DNA from: Ephemeroptericola cinctiostellae
GTDB taxonomy: Bacteria > Pseudomonadota > Gammaproteobacteria > Burkholderiales > Burkholderiaceae
NCBI RefSeq assembly: GCF_003339525.1
Contig: NZ_CP031124.1
Location: 1,550,001-1,614,000, forward strand
DNA: 64,000 nucleotides
Direction of reading: 5' to 3'
The notes under the pieces were generated by a model. It saw nothing but the letters and a program-made list of their open reading frames with translations, had not been told where the DNA came from and searched no databases. The position numbers were made by a program, and so were the translations under genes. This document shows, piece by piece, positions 28,596 to 38,487 of the stretch. The stretch's first letter is position 1, and every line of letters starts with the position of its first letter.

Positions 28596-30950
28596 TTATT
28601 TAGATCCTTCAACTGCATTTTGCGGTTGCAACACTGGATGCACTTTTTCTACAATGAGCTCTTGATTGAGGGTGAAGTTTGCCGTTTTGCGAATGTCTTG
28701 TGAGGACGTGCCCGCATAAACGGTGTAGTTTCCTTGCTCAGCCACCCAGCTTGAGCGGTCAGGATCAAATGAAGATAAATCCATTGGTTTGAGCGCAAAG
28801 TGCAAGGTTTGCTTTTCGCCAGCCTGAAGCAGTTTTGTCTTGGCAAAAGCACGCAATTCTTTAATGGGCTTAGCTAACTTGCCTTTAGGGGCGCCGACAT
28901 AGATTTGCACCACTTCTTTACCCGCAGTACGGCCTGAATTGGTCACATTCACATCAATGTCAACTTGTCCAAGATGAGGGCTCGTCACACGAATGTCATC
29001 ATAAGTGAAATCGGTATAGCTTAAACCGTGACCGAATGGATAGGCTGTAGCAATTTTGGCTTTGTCAAAATAACGATAGCCCACGCCAATGCCGTCGGTG
29101 TATTCAATTTCAGCCGCTTGATCGCCACTGGTGAAATCGTGATTGTTTGGGTCTTTGGGGATCAGGACTGTGCCAGGGAAGTTACCAGAAGATGGCTCGT
29201 CAGTGTATTGCATGGGGAAGGTCATTGTCAGCTTGCCCGATGGATTGACCTTTCCTTTCAAAATATCAACGATGGCATGACCTGCTTCTTGCCCTGGCAA
29301 CCACGTGAGCAAAATGGCATCGGGGATGTCACGCCAACTGGCGGTTTCAATCACCCCCCCCACATTCAAAACCACCACCACTTTTTTGTTTTTGGCATGA
29401 AAAGCTTGAGCCACATCTTGAAGCAATTGCTTTTCGACCTCGGTCAAATTGAAATCAGCATCAAGGTGGCGATCAGCAAATTCGCCTGAGTTTCTCCCCA
29501 AAGCCACGATGGCGATTTGCTGCTCATCGGCCATTTGGGCAATGAGTTGAGGGGCGACTGTTTTCAAATCCAATTCAAGCACTGGCGGTGGCAGCAAGAA
29601 AGGATTGCCTGCTGGATGTTTGGACTTGATGTCGGTGATGTATTGGCTGTACATGCCTTTGACGTGTTCGTCAACACTGTATCCCGCTTGTGCCAAACCT
29701 TCAGGTAGAGAAATGATTGTTGCGGCATGCACATCACCACTGCCTGTACCACCTTTTACCAGGTCATAAGCGGCATTACCAAATAAAGCGACTTTTTTGA
29801 TGTCGACATTGAAAGGCAAAGTTTGCATCGTGTTTTTGAGCAGCACCATGCCCTCACTGGCGGCCATACGGGATATTTGGGCATTGGCGGTGAGGTTGGG
29901 GTGATTGCTGTACGCGTATTTTTTGAACGAAGGGGTTTGCACGATGGTTTCTAGGATGCGTGCAACATTGTTGTCCAAGGTATCGGCAGGTAACGTTTTG
30001 TTTTGAAGTGCAGTCAGCAAGGTTTTGTGCTGAAAGTCAGTACCGGGCATCAACAGGTCATTGCCCGCCTTCATTTGTGCGACAGCATCCTGACCGCCAA
30101 ACCAATCGCTCATGACCATGCCTTTGAATGCCCACTCATCACGCAATATTGTACTCAGCAAATCATGATTTTCAGAGGCATAAGTGCCATTGATTTTGTT
30201 GTATGACGACATGACCGTCCAAGGTTTTGATTTTTGTGTGGCAATCTGAAAACCACGCAGATAAATTTCACGGATTGGACGTTGATCAACCTTGATGTTA
30301 ATGACATTGCGGTTGGTTTCATGGTTGTTGAGGGCAAAATGCTTGATTGACGTGCCCACACCATTGCTTTGCACGCCATTAACGTAGGCGGCAGCGATGT
30401 GACCTGAAATGACGGGATCTTCAGAATAGTATTCAAAACCACGCCCGCCTAAAGGATTGCGCTGATTGTTCAAGGCGGGTGCGAGCAAAATATCCACACC
30501 GTATTCTTTCGCCTCATTGCCAATCGCTGCGCCGACTTGTTTAACCAAATCCGTATCCCAGCTGCTGGCCAGAGCCGTGCCAATTGGAAACGCGGTGGCA
30601 AAATAGGTTGCTGTGTCATCTGGGCGGTGGGGTTGAATGCGCAGACCTGCGGGGCCATCAGCCAATACAATAGAAGGAATGCCCAAACGAGGAATGGCAA
30701 ATGTGGTGCCTGCTGCGCCAGGCACGCGGCCATTGACTTCACCCACCACAGGTGCTTTTTTATCTTCTGACAAGCCAGGGAAATGCATGCCTGTGCCCAT
30801 CACCAAACTGACTTTCTCTTCTGGCGTCATGGCGGCAATCACCGATTGGATGGATTGTTTACCCAGCTGTGGAACGGCGCCGCCTTGTGCCAAGCATTGG
30901 CCACTGATGAGCAAGGTCGTGAGCCATGTGAATGAAAATTTTTTTTGCAT
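28596..30950 (-). CDS. secreted glycoside hydrolase family 3 beta-glucosidase
   Basis: A 784-residue GH3 enzyme with an N-terminal signal peptide (MQKKFSFTWLTTLLISGQCLAQ). The (alpha/beta)8 domain holds the conserved LADGPAGLR, GVDILLAPALNNQRNPLGGRGFEYYSEDP (shown here in pieces of one long conserved segment), IKHFALNNHETNR and the nucleophile aspartate in MVMSDWFGG (Asp282). The alpha/beta sandwich domain follows at about 390-600, then a C-terminal fibronectin III-like domain (about 690-765). Substrates of this subgroup include beta-glucosides and other beta-linked sugars; the exact one cannot be read. It stands alone, flanked by terminators and a long promoter region, and is the only clear polysaccharide-degrading gene of the window. 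Confidence 0.92.
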   Translation of the reverse strand: MQKKFSFTWLTTLLISGQCLAQGGAVPQLGKQSIQSVIAAMTPEEKVSLVMGTGMHFPGLSEDKKAPVVGEVNGRVPGAAGTTFAIPRLGIPSIVLADGPAGLRIQPHRPDDTATYFATAFPIGTALASSWDTDLVKQVGAAIGNEAKEYGVDILLAPALNNQRNPLGGRGFEYYSEDPVISGHIAAAYVNGVQSNGVGTSIKHFALNNHETNRNVINIKVDQRPIREIYLRGFQIATQKSKPWTVMSSYNKINGTYASENHDLLSTILRDEWAFKGMVMSDWFGGQDAVAQMKAGNDLLMPGTDFQHKTLLTALQNKTLPADTLDNNVARILETIVQTPSFKKYAYSNHPNLTANAQISRMAASEGMVLLKNTMQTLPFNVDIKKVALFGNAAYDLVKGGTGSGDVHAATIISLPEGLAQAGYSVDEHVKGMYSQYITDIKSKHPAGNPFLLPPPVLELDLKTVAPQLIAQMADEQQIAIVALGRNSGEFADRHLDADFNLTEVEKQLLQDVAQAFHAKNKKVVVVLNVGGVIETASWRDIPDAILLTWLPGQEAGHAIVDILKGKVNPSGKLTMTFPMQYTDEPSSGNFPGTVLIPKDPNNHDFTSGDQAAEIEYTDGIGVGYRYFDKAKIATAYPFGHGLSYTDFTYDDIRVTSPHLGQVDIDVNVTNSGRTAGKEVVQIYVGAPKGKLAKPIKELRAFAKTKLLQAGEKQTLHFALKPMDLSSFDPDRSSWVAEQGNYTVYAGTSSQDIRKTANFTLNQELIVEKVHPVLQPQNAVEGSK

Positions 30951-31398
30951 GATTGTCCCCTGTTTTTAATGTCGTTTTGGTGTGATTGGCTTCATCCTTG
31001 GTTGGTCTGAAGTTGTTTTGGAGTATATATTAAGATTTAATTTTTGTGTTTAAAAAATAGCAGCAAGTAAAGTAAATAAAGCTGGTAATGCAGCTGATCA
31101 TTTTTAATTTTTTTTGGTATGAGGGGCATTTGTGGTGCTCAATGTGATGTTCAATTAAGTGGCTCATCCAATGGTGTTCAAAGGGTTTGGTTGGCGTTGT
31201 TTGATTTCATTTGATTGTTTCAAAAGTAATGTGCGCGTTATGTGCGTTGACCTAAATTTCAAAGGTGTGATGACGGCAAAGTGTGCGATAAAAAAATTTC
31301 ACTTTTTCCATCAGTCCAAAGCACAGACAACTTCGCCAAGTGGTGGCTTTTATCGTACAATGTCGAGACTTGCCCTGTGGGCTTTTAGGACTTTTAGT
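30951..31398. other. non-coding region between divergent GH3 gene and fabH
   Basis: About 450 bases, with an AT-rich block near 31020-31110. No credible gene is seen. A TACAAT at 31356-31361 is a possible -10 box for fabH without a clear -35 box. Confidence 0.4.
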
Positions 31399-32391
31399 AT
31401 GACGCAATTTACAACACCCCTTTATTCAAAAATCATCGGCACGGGCAGTTTTTTGCCCAATGCGGCTGTCGGTAACGACGAGTTGGCTGCTCGTTTGGCG
31501 AAAGACAATGTTGAAACATCAGACACTTGGATCCGCGAGCGCACGGGCATCACCCAGCGTTACATCGCATCGCCAGAACAAACGGCCAGTGAGTTGGGCG
31601 CTCATGCTGCACGTGCAGCACTTGAAATGGCTGGCATCACTGCGGATCGCGTTGATTTGATTATTGTGGCGACTTCAACGCCAGACTCGACTTTTCCAAG
31701 CACCGCTTGTTTATTGCAAGCAAAAATTGGTGCCGATCATGCGGCAGCTTTTGACGTCATGGCAGTGTGCAGTGGTTTTGTGTATGCTTTGACGACAGCC
31801 GATGCAATGATCAAGTCAGGTCAGACACAGACTGTTTTGGTGGTTGGGGCAGAGGTGTTTTCTCGATTGATGGATTGGAAAGACCGCACAACCTGTGTAT
31901 TGTTTGGTGATGGTGCTGGCGCTGTCGTCTTACAGGCTTCGGATGAACCTGGAGTTTTGGCCAACCGTTTGCATGCAAATGGTAAGTTGGCGCACATTTT
32001 GACTGCGGAAGGCTCAATCAACGGTGGCAGTGTTGTGGGTGATCCGTTTTTGCGCATGGATGGTCAAGCAGTCTTTAAACAAGCGGTTTCAGTTTTGGGC
32101 GATGTTGCAAAAGAAGTGCTTGCTGCGGCGAATTTGACTGCAGACGATGTGGATTGGTTGATCCCGCATCAAGCCAATGTGCGTATTTTACAGGCCACAG
32201 CGAAGCGTTTGGGTGTGTCGATGGATAAAGTCATCACCACGGTGCATTTGCATGGCAACACATCTGCGGCCTCTGTGCCATTGGCGCTGGATGTGGCGGT
32301 GCGTGATGGGCGGGTTAAAAAAGGTCAAGTCATTTTACTGCAGGGCGTGGGCGGTGGTTTCACATGGGGTGCTAATTTGGTGCGTTTTTAG
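31399..32391 (+). CDS. fabH: beta-ketoacyl-ACP synthase III
   Basis: FabH starts fatty-acid synthesis by joining acetyl-CoA to malonyl-ACP. The 330-residue protein has the catalytic cysteine in [14 protein letters not shown] (Cys124), the histidine in [10 protein letters not shown] and the asparagine in [10 protein letters not shown], plus [11 protein letters not shown] and [11 protein letters not shown] near the start. The ATG at 31399 gives the canonical N-terminus; the frame is open far upstream without family sequence. FabH genes normally follow plsX and precede fabD; neither is here, while acpP and fabF are 31 kb away. Confidence 0.96.
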   Translation: MTQFTTPLYSKIIGTGSFLPNAAVGNDELAARLAKDNVETSDTWIRERTGITQRYIASPEQTASELGAHAARAALEMAGITADRVDLIIVATSTPDSTFPSTACLLQAKIGADHAAAFDVMAVCSGFVYALTTADAMIKSGQTQTVLVVGAEVFSRLMDWKDRTTCVLFGDGAGAVVLQASDEPGVLANRLHANGKLAHILTAEGSINGGSVVGDPFLRMDGQAVFKQAVSVLGDVAKEVLAAANLTADDVDWLIPHQANVRILQATAKRLGVSMDKVITTVHLHGNTSAASVPLALDVAVRDGRVKKGQVILLQGVGGGFTWGANLVRF

Positions 32392-32406
32392 TCTGAACAC
32401 ATGCCT

Positions 32407-32437
32407 TAAAAAAAGCGAGAATGGTTCTCGCTTTTTT
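32407..32437 (+). terminator. terminator of fabH
   Basis: AAAAAAAGCGAGA, loop ATGG and TTCTCGCTTTTTT form a clear stem with a T-run 16 bases after the fabH stop. The rest of the gap up to 32686 shows no gene. Confidence 0.88.
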
Positions 32438-32686
32438 GTTTATAGGGGGGAGTGATGACGCCTTGAGTTTAAACCGTCACATTGGTGGCATGATGTGTTG
32501 CCGTCGATGCCTGTGCACATCAATTTTGACACTTCATCAGGTTCTATGCGGCTTAACACGATTTTATTTTAATCAAATCACGTTTTTAACTGCGCATTGG
32601 CCGTGCAAAGCGAAGCCTCATGCGCGTGATTTCATATATGATGTGGTCTATTTCCAGCACCGTTTTCAGTCAGTCAGGACAAAGTT

Positions 32687-34330
32687 ATGTTAAAAATATC
32701 TGCCGCTCAAATTCCAGCCCGCATTGGTGACTTTGCTTACAATGCGGGTCATGTTTTACGCGCCGCCGCCAATGGCCAACAGCAGGGCGCGCACATCGTG
32801 ATCACCCCTGAGTTGTCATTAACGGGATACATCCCTGAGGACCTGTTGATGCGCCCCGCATACCGCGCAGCGTGCGAGAAGGCCTATCATGATTTGTGCG
32901 AAGCTTTGACGCAGTATCCCGATCTATATGTGTTGATTGGCCTGCCCACTTGGTTTGAGGAGGGCGTTAAGCTGCGCTCGTACAATAGTATTGCGATCGT
33001 GCAGGGTGGGGTTGAGGTGCAGCGCGTGCATAAACAAAAATTACCCAATCAGGCCGTTTTTGATGAGCTACGTTACTTTGCCGTGGGTTGTGTACCTGAG
33101 CTCATTGAAATTCAAGGGGTGAGCATCGGTGTGTTGGTTTGCGAGGATGCATGGCACAGCGCCCCCGCGTTGGCTTTGAAAGACAAAGGGGCTCAGTTGT
33201 TGCTTGTGCCAAATGCCTCGCCATTCCATGTGAATAAAATGGAAAAGCGCTACACGGTTTTGCGTGCACGCGTGAAAGAAACAGGTTTGCCGATGTTGTA
33301 TGTGAACCGAACGGGTGCACAGGATGAATTGGTGTTCGATGGCGGTTCGTTGGCTTTGAATGGTGACGGTGAGTTGCGCATGCAATTGCCACTGTTTACA
33401 GACATTTTAGAAGAAGTCATTTTTGACATCAACAAACAAGTTTTTCATAAAGACATGCAAATTCACATGCTGTCCGCCGAAGAGCAAATTTATCGTACTT
33501 TGGTGATGGGCGTGAAAGAATACGTGGCGACCACGGGCTTTAAACGGGTCGTGTTGGGCTTGTCGGGTGGTGTCGATTCAGCACTGACTTTGGCGGTCGC
33601 GGTTGATGCATTGGGTGCAGACAATGTGCACGCGATCATGATGCCCACACGCTATACCGCACAAATGTCGTTGGATGATGCGCAAGAGATGGCACATCGG
33701 GTGGGTGTGAAATACGATGTGGTGGCGATTGAGGACATGTTCAATTTGTATGTCAATACGCTCACACCTGTGTTTGGAGACAAACCCGCTGATGTGACCG
33801 AGGAAAATTTGCAAGCACGCATTCGTGGTGTGATTTTAATGGCGGTATCGAACAAGCACGCAGCGCTTGTGCTCAATACGGGCAATAAATCAGAGCTGGC
33901 AACAGGCTATTGCACATTGTATGGTGACATGGTGGGTGCATTTGCGGTACTTAAAGACGTGTATAAAACCGTGGTATATAAAGTGTGTGAATGGCGCAAC
34001 GGCACCGAACAATACGATGTGCGTGATCCGATTCCCAACAACATCATCACCCGTGCGCCATCGGCTGAGCTGCGTGACAATCAAAAAGATCAAGACAGCT
34101 TGCCGCCTTACGAGGTGTTGGATGACATTTTGGAACGCTATATTGAACAGCGTCAGCCGATTAAAACCATTGTTGCTGCGGGGCATGATGAGGCGACAGT
34201 GAAGCGCATTGCACGGTTGGTGCGCATCAATGAATACAAGCGCCGTCAAGGTGCGCTCGGGCCTCGTGTCACGACCTTGGCTTTTGGTAAAGACTGGCGC
34301 ATGCCGATCATGAATAATTTTAACGAATAA
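32687..34330 (+). CDS. nadE: glutamine-dependent NAD+ synthetase
   Basis: NadE amidates nicotinic acid adenine dinucleotide to NAD+. The 547-residue protein is the two-domain form. An N-terminal nitrilase-type glutaminase carries the triad glutamate in VITPELSLTGY, the lysine in HKQKLPN and the cysteine in GVLVCEDAWH. A C-terminal synthetase begins near residue 265 with the pyrophosphate loop VVLGLSGGVDSALT and later shows NTGNKSELATGYCTLYGD. This lets the enzyme use glutamine rather than free ammonia. sbcB follows 8 bases after the stop, so the two may be co-transcribed. Confidence 0.96.
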   Translation: MLKISAAQIPARIGDFAYNAGHVLRAAANGQQQGAHIVITPELSLTGYIPEDLLMRPAYRAACEKAYHDLCEALTQYPDLYVLIGLPTWFEEGVKLRSYNSIAIVQGGVEVQRVHKQKLPNQAVFDELRYFAVGCVPELIEIQGVSIGVLVCEDAWHSAPALALKDKGAQLLLVPNASPFHVNKMEKRYTVLRARVKETGLPMLYVNRTGAQDELVFDGGSLALNGDGELRMQLPLFTDILEEVIFDINKQVFHKDMQIHMLSAEEQIYRTLVMGVKEYVATTGFKRVVLGLSGGVDSALTLAVAVDALGADNVHAIMMPTRYTAQMSLDDAQEMAHRVGVKYDVVAIEDMFNLYVNTLTPVFGDKPADVTEENLQARIRGVILMAVSNKHAALVLNTGNKSELATGYCTLYGDMVGAFAVLKDVYKTVVYKVCEWRNGTEQYDVRDPIPNNIITRAPSAELRDNQKDQDSLPPYEVLDDILERYIEQRQPIKTIVAAGHDEATVKRIARLVRINEYKRRQGALGPRVTTLAFGKDWRMPIMNNFNE

Positions 34331-34338
34331 GACTCGCC

Positions 34339-35787
34339 ATGACCTCTACTTTTTTTTGGCACGACTATGAAACCTTTGGTGCGGTGCCACGTCGAGACCG
34401 TCCCGCGCAATTTGCGGGCATTCGCACCGATGCCGAGTTAAATGAAATCGGTGAACCCGTTGAGGCTTTTTGTCGCCCAACCCCTGATTATTTACCTGAG
34501 CCGCGGGCTTGTCTGATTACCCACATCACGCCACAAAAATGTTTGGAAATGGGGGTGGCTGAACATCAATTTGCCAACATCATTGAACGTGAATTGGGTG
34601 CGAATGGCACGATCGGCGTCGGTTACAATTCGATTCGCTTTGACGATGAAGTGACGCGCCACTTGTTTTGGCGTAATTTAATTGACCCTTACGCGCGCGA
34701 ATGGCAGAACCAATGCGGTCGTTGGGATGTTTTGGATGTGGTGCGCACCGCGCATGCTCTGCGTCCAGAAGGCATTGAATGGCCGATAGGTGCGGATGGT
34801 AAAGTCAGTTTTCGACTGGAATTGTTAACCCAAGCGAATGGCATCGCCCACGAAAAAGCACATGATGCGGTGTCCGATGTGCGTGCAACGATTGCATTGG
34901 CACGCTTGATCCGGACAAAGAACGCAAAGTTATTTGATTTTTGTTTGGCCTTACACAAAAAAGACCGTGTATCTGACGAAATTGGTTTGATTGGAGCTGC
35001 GGGTAAACCATTTTTACATGTGTCAGGCATGTTCCCTGTTGAGCGAGGTTGCTTGGGGGTGGTTTGGCCTTTGGCGCAACATCCGACCAATAAAAATGAA
35101 ATCATTGTGTGGGATTTGGCACATGATCCGCGTGAATTGCAGGGCTTGTCGGTTGATGAGATTAAGCTGCGCATGTTTTCCCGAGCAGATGCATTGGCGG
35201 AAGGCGTGACGCGTCTACCAATCAAAACCATCCACATCAACAAATCCCCGATTGTCATTGGTAATTTAAAAACGCTTAAGCCCGAAATGGCTGACAAATG
35301 GTCGATTGACATGGCGCAGGTGGCTGAACATGCGAAACATGCCGCTCAGTTAGTGGACATGAGTGCCACGTGGCGAGATGTGTTTCACCGTGATTTTGGG
35401 GATGCTCTGGATGTTGAACAGGACTTATACGGCGGTTTTGTGGGCAATGGTGACCGCCGCGTGCTCAATGATTTACGTGCCCTTGATGTTGAAAGAATAG
35501 CCAAAGCCAAACCCAGTTTTGTTGATGCTCGCTTAGAAGAGCTGTTTTGGCGCTACCGTGCACGAAATTTCCCTCAGTCTTTGGATGCTCAAGAGCAAGC
35601 TGAATGGCGCGCACACTGTGCCAATCGCGTGCTTCATGGGGCTGGCGGTGGTTTAACGGCCAATGCATTGTTGACCCAGCTTGATGAGCTGGGTGATGAA
35701 TTGTCTGATACCAACGATGTAGAAGGGCAAGAAATTTTAGCTGAACTGTATGATTATGCCAATGGATTGGCAGATTATCTGTCTTGA
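34339..35787 (+). CDS. sbcB: exodeoxyribonuclease I
   Basis: SbcB (ExoI) degrades single-stranded DNA 3' to 5' and takes part in recombination and mismatch repair. The 482-residue protein opens with the DEDDh exonuclease motif FFWHDYETFG (Asp9, Glu11). It has GYNSIRFDDEVTRHLFWRNL and the third motif AHEKAHDAVSDVRATI with the catalytic histidine and aspartate, then an SH3-like and helical C-terminal domain ending G-Q-E-I-L-A-E-L-Y-D-Y. The length matches the family (about 475). It overlaps nothing and lies right behind nadE. Confidence 0.94.
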   Translation: MTSTFFWHDYETFGAVPRRDRPAQFAGIRTDAELNEIGEPVEAFCRPTPDYLPEPRACLITHITPQKCLEMGVAEHQFANIIERELGANGTIGVGYNSIRFDDEVTRHLFWRNLIDPYAREWQNQCGRWDVLDVVRTAHALRPEGIEWPIGADGKVSFRLELLTQANGIAHEKAHDAVSDVRATIALARLIRTKNAKLFDFCLALHKKDRVSDEIGLIGAAGKPFLHVSGMFPVERGCLGVVWPLAQHPTNKNEIIVWDLAHDPRELQGLSVDEIKLRMFSRADALAEGVTRLPIKTIHINKSPIVIGNLKTLKPEMADKWSIDMAQVAEHAKHAAQLVDMSATWRDVFHRDFGDALDVEQDLYGGFVGNGDRRVLNDLRALDVERIAKAKPSFVDARLEELFWRYRARNFPQSLDAQEQAEWRAHCANRVLHGAGGGLTANALLTQLDELGDELSDTNDVEGQEILAELYDYANGLADYLS

Positions 35788-35924
35788 TGCGGTTTCAATC
35801 CCATGTTTGTTGCGGCTATGGATGGGTGCAAGGATTGAGATCAAAATGGTGCACAGTTATTATTAAAATAGGTAAAACTACGTTTTTTGTGAAACGACTG
35901 TGCTCTTTTGATGCATTTACGCAC

Positions 35925-35972
35925 TTGCAACATGTAAAAAATATGTTAGACTTTAATTGACAAAATAGTCTA
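35925..35972 (+). promoter_or_regulatory. putative promoter and dyad upstream of aotJ
   Basis: TTGCAA at 35925-35930 and TAGACT at 35947-35952 are 16 bases apart. TAGACT is mirrored by AGTCTA at 35967-35972, so a regulator site may overlap the start point. Weak evidence, by eye. Confidence 0.35.
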
Positions 35973-36023
35973 CGACTTGCATTGCGAGTCTGTTTTTATA
36001 ATTTTTTACACTGGAGAAAGACG

Positions 36024-36878
36024 ATGAGCAATCGTAAAGTAGCCTTATTAAGTGGCAGCATTTTTGCCATGTTCATGGCAGCATGTACGCCTAAACAAGA
36101 AGCAAAACCTGCGGCTCCCGCAGCCGATGCCACTAAACCAGCAGCCACTGCACCCGCAGCCGAAGCCATGAATTTGAAGTTCGGTACCGATGCAACGTAC
36201 GCTCCATTTGAGTCGACTGACGCGTCTGGTGCAATTGTGGGTTTCGACATCGACATTGCCAATGCGATGTGTGAAGAAATGAAGGCCAAATGCTCATTCA
36301 TCAATCAAGCATGGGAAGGCATCATTCCAGGTTTGACCACCAAGAAATATGATGTGATTGCCTCTTCAATGAGCATCACACCTGAACGCAAACAATCGGT
36401 TCGTTTCACTCAAAAAGTTTGGAGTGCACCGAATCGCTTTGTGGCCAAAGAAGGCAGTGCATTGCAAATCACACCAGAAGGCATGAAAGGTCATGCCTTT
36501 GGCGTTCAGCAGGGCACGATTCAAGAAACCTATGCTAAAAAATACTACCCAGATGCAAAAATCAAGAGCTATAAAACCATTGAAGATGCATATGCTGATT
36601 TGGCAGCAAAACGCATTGAAGCGGTCTTTGCCGATGGCGTGGTCTTGAGTGATGGATTCTTAAGCAAGCCAGCGGGTAAAGGCTATGCTCAATTGGGCGC
36701 GGATGTGCCGAATGCGGCTGATCCAGTGATTCTGGGTGATGGCACTGGTTTTGCAGTGCGTAAGGAAGATGCTGAGTTGGCAGATAAATTGAACAAAGCA
36801 TTTGATGCGATTCGTGCCAACGGCAAATACAAAGCGATTGCCGATAAATACTTTAAGTTTGACATCTACGGCAGCTAA
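36024..36878 (+). CDS. aotJ: arginine/ornithine ABC transporter substrate-binding lipoprotein
   Basis: A 284-residue periplasmic binding protein of the HisJ/ArgT family. It has a lipobox (MFMAAC, Cys21) instead of a cleaved soluble signal, then a P/A-rich linker. The mature domain begins LKFGTDATYAPFEST with DIDIANAMCEEMKAKCSF, and has the family's SSMSITPERKQSVRFT and GVQQGTIQETY. Cationic amino acids are the usual ligands. It heads an operon in the order binding protein, two permeases, an AstE-like enzyme and an ATPase, identical to aotJQMOP of Pseudomonas aeruginosa, from which the names are taken. The ATG at 36024 has GGAG upstream. A hairpin follows the gene. Confidence 0.85.
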   Translation: MSNRKVALLSGSIFAMFMAACTPKQEAKPAAPAADATKPAATAPAAEAMNLKFGTDATYAPFESTDASGAIVGFDIDIANAMCEEMKAKCSFINQAWEGIIPGLTTKKYDVIASSMSITPERKQSVRFTQKVWSAPNRFVAKEGSALQITPEGMKGHAFGVQQGTIQETYAKKYYPDAKIKSYKTIEDAYADLAAKRIEAVFADGVVLSDGFLSKPAGKGYAQLGADVPNAADPVILGDGTGFAVRKEDAELADKLNKAFDAIRANGKYKAIADKYFKFDIYGS

Positions 36879-36894
36879 TTGGCTCATGTAGATA

Positions 36895-36921
36895 AACAAG
36901 TGCCCTTCATGGGCACTTGTT
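36895..36921 (+). terminator. intra-operon hairpin between aotJ and aotQ
   Basis: AACAAGTGCCC, loop TTCAT and GGGCACTTGTT give a perfect 11-bp stem without a long T-run. It could protect the aotJ 3' end or cause partial termination, so that binding protein exceeds permease. Confidence 0.65.
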
Positions 36922-37042
36922 GTATGGTCTAATTGCCTGACCTATTCATCACACATAACAATCAAATATAGCATCGTTAAATTAAATCTAAATTTATTTT
37001 TTGCTATAAAAAACAAATCATTACCAAGCCAGAGGCTGTGTT

Positions 37043-37750
37043 ATGGATAAAATAAATATCATCATGCAGTACATGCCACGCATATTAAGCGGTGCATGGC
37101 TGACATTGGCGGTGGCATTGCTGTCATTCGCACTTTCTTTTGCTTTGGGTTTGCTGGGCGCCAACATGCGTTTGTCCAAAAACAAACTCATCAACGGCAT
37201 AGCGACAGCTTATTCCACCATTGTTCGCGGTGTGCCCGACTTGGTTTGGATGTTTCTCATTTATTATGGTTTGCAATACTGGCTGAATGATTTTGCTGAA
37301 GCATACAATTACGAAACCATTGAAATCAGTCCGTTTATGGCCGGTGTATTCACGATTGCATTTATTTTTGGTGCTTATTTCACAGAAACGTTTCGTGGTG
37401 CCATGTTGGCGATTCCATCTGGCCAAATGGAGGCAGGTTATGCGTACGGCATGAGTGCTTGGCAGGTGCTCAAGCGGATTACTTTCCCTTTGCTCATGCG
37501 CTTTGCTTTGCCTGGGGTGAAAAACAATTGGCTGGTGCTGACGAAAACCACTGCATTGGTGTCGATTGTCGGCTTGGACGATGTGACCCGTTTGGCGCAG
37601 CTGGCTGGTAGTAAGGAGCAAATGTCTTTCATGTTCAACTTGGTTTCAGCATTGTTGTTTTTGTTATTGACCACGGTGTCTTTGGTCGTTTTCCGTAAAT
37701 TGGAACGCCAATATGCACGTGGCGTGCGTGAGGTGCGTTATGAATCCTAA
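37043..37750 (+). CDS. aotQ: arginine/ornithine ABC transporter permease Q
   Basis: A 235-residue polar amino acid permease of the HisQ type. It has about five membrane helices (first at residues 12-40) and the EAA loop that contacts the ATPase near residue 140, reading AGYAYGMSAWQVLKRITFPLLMRFALPG. The stop codon lies inside the start of aotM (11-base overlap), so translation is coupled. With AotM it should form the heterodimeric membrane channel. It follows aotJ after 164 bases that include a hairpin. Confidence 0.88.
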   Translation: MDKINIIMQYMPRILSGAWLTLAVALLSFALSFALGLLGANMRLSKNKLINGIATAYSTIVRGVPDLVWMFLIYYGLQYWLNDFAEAYNYETIEISPFMAGVFTIAFIFGAYFTETFRGAMLAIPSGQMEAGYAYGMSAWQVLKRITFPLLMRFALPGVKNNWLVLTKTTALVSIVGLDDVTRLAQLAGSKEQMSFMFNLVSALLFLLLTTVSLVVFRKLERQYARGVREVRYES

Positions 37751-38450
37751 TGCTTTTGATATTTTCTTTCGTACTTTTTTAAAATGTTTAGAAGGTTTGC
37801 CATTGACCTTGTTGCTGACATTCAGTGCGGTGTTGATGGGGCTGGTGTTGGCCATTCCTTTGTCGGTGATTCATGCCCGCCGTTCTACTTTTCCTGCACG
37901 TTGCGTTCGCTTGTTCGCTTATTTCTTTACAGGTACGCCATTGTTGGTGCAAATGTATTTGTTTTATAAAGGCTTTCCTGAGTTTGATTGGGTTCAATCC
38001 TTGATGGAAACAGAAGCTTTTGACTTCTTGAAAGAGGGTTTCTTTTGGGTGTGGTTGGCATTAACTTTGAATACAACGGCGTATTTGATTGAGATTTTTT
38101 CAGGTGCAATCAAAAACACTGACAATGGCGAAGTGGAAGCGGGTCGTGCTTATGGTCTGAGTGCGGGTCAAGTCACCCGCCACATCGTGTTGCCTTCTGC
38201 CTTGCGCCGTGCCTTACCTGCGTACAGCAATGAGGTCATCATGATGCTGCAATCCACCGCTCTGGCATCGTCTTTTACTTTGTATGAGGTGATGGGGCAA
38301 GCGATCATTATGAATTCAGAAACATACCGTCCTTTCCCTGTCTTTATTGCTGCGGCAACGGTTTATTTATTGCTCACATTCATTTTGGTGTATTTGTTCC
38401 GTTTGGCTGAAAACCGCTATTTGGCGCATTTGAAACCAAGGACTCATTAA
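37740..38450 (+). CDS. aotM: arginine/ornithine ABC transporter permease M
   Basis: The second permease, 236 residues, of the HisM type. It begins MNPNAFDIFFRTFLKCLEGL and has TFSAVLMGLVLAIPLSV, FFTGTPLLVQMYLFYKG and the EAA loop EAGRAYGLSAGQVTRHIVLP. The start at 37740 overlaps the aotQ stop by 11 bases; the longer in-frame version is not needed. It is followed 37 bases later by the AstE/AspA-like gene. The assignment within HisM-like permeases rests on operon order. Confidence 0.88.
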   Translation: MNPNAFDIFFRTFLKCLEGLPLTLLLTFSAVLMGLVLAIPLSVIHARRSTFPARCVRLFAYFFTGTPLLVQMYLFYKGFPEFDWVQSLMETEAFDFLKEGFFWVWLALTLNTTAYLIEIFSGAIKNTDNGEVEAGRAYGLSAGQVTRHIVLPSALRRALPAYSNEVIMMLQSTALASSFTLYEVMGQAIIMNSETYRPFPVFIAAATVYLLLTFILVYLFRLAENRYLAHLKPRTH

Positions 38451-38487
38451 GTGGGCCCATTCAATATTTAAATCAATAAGGTTGGCT

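Noticed and set aside
28403..28618. 71-codon minus-strand ORF beyond the GH3 gene
   Set aside because: It overlaps the GH3 stop and contains the strong terminator hairpin, so it is unlikely to be translated.
31159..31398. N-terminal extension of FabH by 80 residues
   Set aside because: The ATG at 31399 gives the canonical FabH start; the upstream residues are not family sequence.
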